A stretch of DNA of 34,643 nt from an uncultured Rhodospirillales bacterium (GTDB lineage Bacteria; Pseudomonadota; Alphaproteobacteria; Acetobacterales; Acetobacteraceae), in contig CAIMSN010000112.1 of assembly GCA_903844135.1 (NCBI GenBank), positions 1 to 34,643 on the forward strand. Reading direction: 5' to 3'. A program made the position numbers and the translations under genes. The notes under the pieces were generated by a model. The model ran no database searches. It had not been told where the DNA came from and saw only the letters and a list, made by a program, of their open reading frames with translations. Each line of letters begins with the position of its first letter. Position 1 is the stretch's first letter. Shown piece after piece: positions 33,480-34,643 of the stretch.

Positions 33480-34496
33480 TCACGCTGCGAGGATGCGGTC
33501 GAGACGGACCGCGAGCGGCTCCGGCTCCGGCTGATCCGCACCATAGACGTCGCGGAACATGCTCAGTGCAGCAGGAGACTCCGCTGCGGCGGTGAAATCG
33601 ATGGTCGCGTCCATCTCCGCGGCGATCTCGGCGTCGAGCGCGTCGAGCGACGCGTGGTCGCCCACCCCGCGCGACAGCAGCGCGTCGCGCGCCCTGGCGA
33701 CCGGATCGCGCTTGCGGCCGATCGTCTCCTCCTCCTCGGTGCGGTAGGGCGACTTGTCCATGCGGCCATGGCCGAAGAAGCGGAAGCAGGAGACCGCCAT
33801 GAATCCCGGCTGGCCGGCGCGTGCGCCCGCCGCCAGGCGCTGCGCTGTCTCCATCACGGCCTCGACGTCCTCGCCGTCGACCATCGCAGCGGAGAGTCCG
33901 AACGCCTCGGCGCGGCGATCGAATTCCACCGACCGGGTGGCGCGATCGATCCGTGTGCCCATGCCGTACTGGTTGTTGATGCACACGAACAGAACGGGGA
34001 GATTCCACAGCGCCGCCATGTTCATGCTCTCGTACAGCAGGCCCTGCTGCATCGCGCCGTCGCCGAAGAAGCCGACCGAGATCGCGTCGCTGCCGAGATT
34101 GCGGTAGCTGAGCCCGGCGCCGACCACGTGCGGAATGCCGCCGCCGACGATGGCGTTGGCGCCGAGATGGCCGAGCGTCATGTCGGCGATATGCATCGAG
34201 CCGCCCTTGCCACGACAATAGCCCGCCGCCTTGCCGCCGATCTCCGCCATCATCCGTCCCGGATCGGCGCCGCGCGCCAGGAAGATGCCGTGTCCGCGAT
34301 GGTGGGTGGTGAAACTGTCCTGCGGCCGCATCGCCGCGGCGATGCCGGCGGCGGCGCCTTCCTCGCCGATCGACAGATGCAGCATCGAGCCGGCCGACAG
34401 GCCGCGCGCATAGAGTTCCGCGACGCGCTCCTCGAACGTCCTGATCCGGCGCATGGTCCGATACAGCTCCGGCAGATTCGTGTTGGGCAATGTCAT
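33480..34496 (-). CDS. Acetoin-dehydrogenase-type E1 component, alpha subunit (copy C)
   Basis: A 338-residue E1-alpha with the thiamine-diphosphate motif GDG at residues 145-147 and NN at 174-175, plus HHRGHGIFLARGADP and [12 protein letters not shown]. It resembles the E1-alpha at 1683-2702 throughout. A short Pro/Glu-repeat tail (QPEPEPLAVRL) closes the protein. The start overlaps the stop of the FGGY kinase upstream (ATGA), tying cleavage to phosphorylation: the kinase product is the natural candidate substrate. If that product is 1-deoxyxylulose 5-phosphate or another methyl-ketose phosphate, the complex would give acetyl-CoA and glyceraldehyde-3-phosphate. That step is inference. Confidence 0.88.
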   Translation of the reverse strand: MTLPNTNLPELYRTMRRIRTFEERVAELYARGLSAGSMLHLSIGEEGAAAGIAAAMRPQDSFTTHHRGHGIFLARGADPGRMMAEIGGKAAGYCRGKGGSMHIADMTLGHLGANAIVGGGIPHVVGAGLSYRNLGSDAISVGFFGDGAMQQGLLYESMNMAALWNLPVLFVCINNQYGMGTRIDRATRSVEFDRRAEAFGLSAAMVDGEDVEAVMETAQRLAAGARAGQPGFMAVSCFRFFGHGRMDKSPYRTEEEETIGRKRDPVARARDALLSRGVGDHASLDALDAEIAAEMDATIDFTAAAESPAALSMFRDVYGADQPEPEPLAVRLDRILAA

Positions 34497-34643
34497 GAGC
34501 AGGCGGCCTCGCGGAGTGGCTTGAGGGCGGGATACAGGGCGACGTAGCGGCGATAGATCGCGTCGTAGCGGTCGACGTTGGCCGGGATCGGCTCGATGCG
34601 CCGGCCGGGACGGACCATGGCGGCGATGCCGTCGTCGATGGTC
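34493..34643 (-). CDS. FGGY-family carbohydrate kinase, C-terminal fragment (xylulokinase-like)
   Basis: The window edge leaves only the last 49 codons. They read as the typical C-terminal end of FGGY kinases: MVRPGRRIEPIPANVDRY followed by YRRYVALYPALKPL, close to the ending of xylulose-kinase-type proteins. The stop TGA (34495-34493) overlaps the E1-alpha ATG, so the kinase is the gene immediately upstream in the same operon. The likely product is a ketose phosphate handed to the Aco-like complex. The kinase class cannot be fixed without the rest of the gene. Confidence 0.65.
   Translation of the reverse strand, partial: TIDDGIAAMVRPGRRIEPIPANVDRYDAIYRRYVALYPALKPLREAACS

Overview
The window is high-GC DNA with dense, translationally coupled operons, ATGA-type overlaps and Tat- or Sec-exported sugar-binding proteins. 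This fits an alphaproteobacterium, perhaps of the Rhodospirillales/Acetobacteraceae type. That placement is inferred from composition and gene style only. One exception stands out: about 20.65-25.02 kb is clearly AT-richer, holds short orphan genes and ends in a broken integrase, so it is an acquired island.

Layout. (A) 370-6114 (+): a COG4091/DRL-like NAD(P)-dependent oxidoreductase, then E1-alpha, E1-beta and E2 of an acetoin-dehydrogenase-type complex, then a SorC-family regulator. 13210-6141 (-), converging on it: a ribose-type ABC importer (binding protein, ATPase, permease) with a GatD-like polyol dehydrogenase, an FGGY kinase and a second SorC regulator. (B) 14029-25944: deoR diverges from deoC, an LsrB-like binding protein, ABC ATPase, two permeases and a DUF4432 mutarotase-like gene. 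A deoxyribokinase (deoK) lies beyond the AT-rich island, so this looks like one 2-deoxyribose operon split by an insertion. (C) 34643-25965 (-): the end of an FGGY kinase, a second E1-alpha/E1-beta/E2 set, a third ribose-type ABC importer and two short-chain dehydrogenases, packed as one operon. A fragment of a GutM-like gene (-) sits at the left edge.

How the genes may work together. The deo genes would take up 2-deoxyribose, phosphorylate it and cleave it to glyceraldehyde-3-phosphate plus acetaldehyde. Clusters A and C invite a parallel idea. Enzymes of the DRL family can catalyse the DXR reaction (1-deoxyxylulose 5-phosphate to methylerythritol 4-phosphate), and acetoin-dehydrogenase-type complexes cleave methyl-acyloins to acetyl-CoA plus an aldehyde. 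1-Deoxyxylulose 5-phosphate is itself a methyl-acyloin. A kinase, a DRL-like enzyme and an Aco-like complex together could therefore catabolise methylerythritol, 1-deoxyxylulose or a related 1-deoxy sugar to glyceraldehyde-3-phosphate plus acetyl-CoA. This is inference from gene content, and it is the main candidate for a previously undescribed system here.

The island carries several small proteins of the kind found as orphan immunity genes, including an Imm8-like frame that lacks a normal start codon. It has no recognisable toxin. No rRNA, tRNA or CRISPR array was seen.
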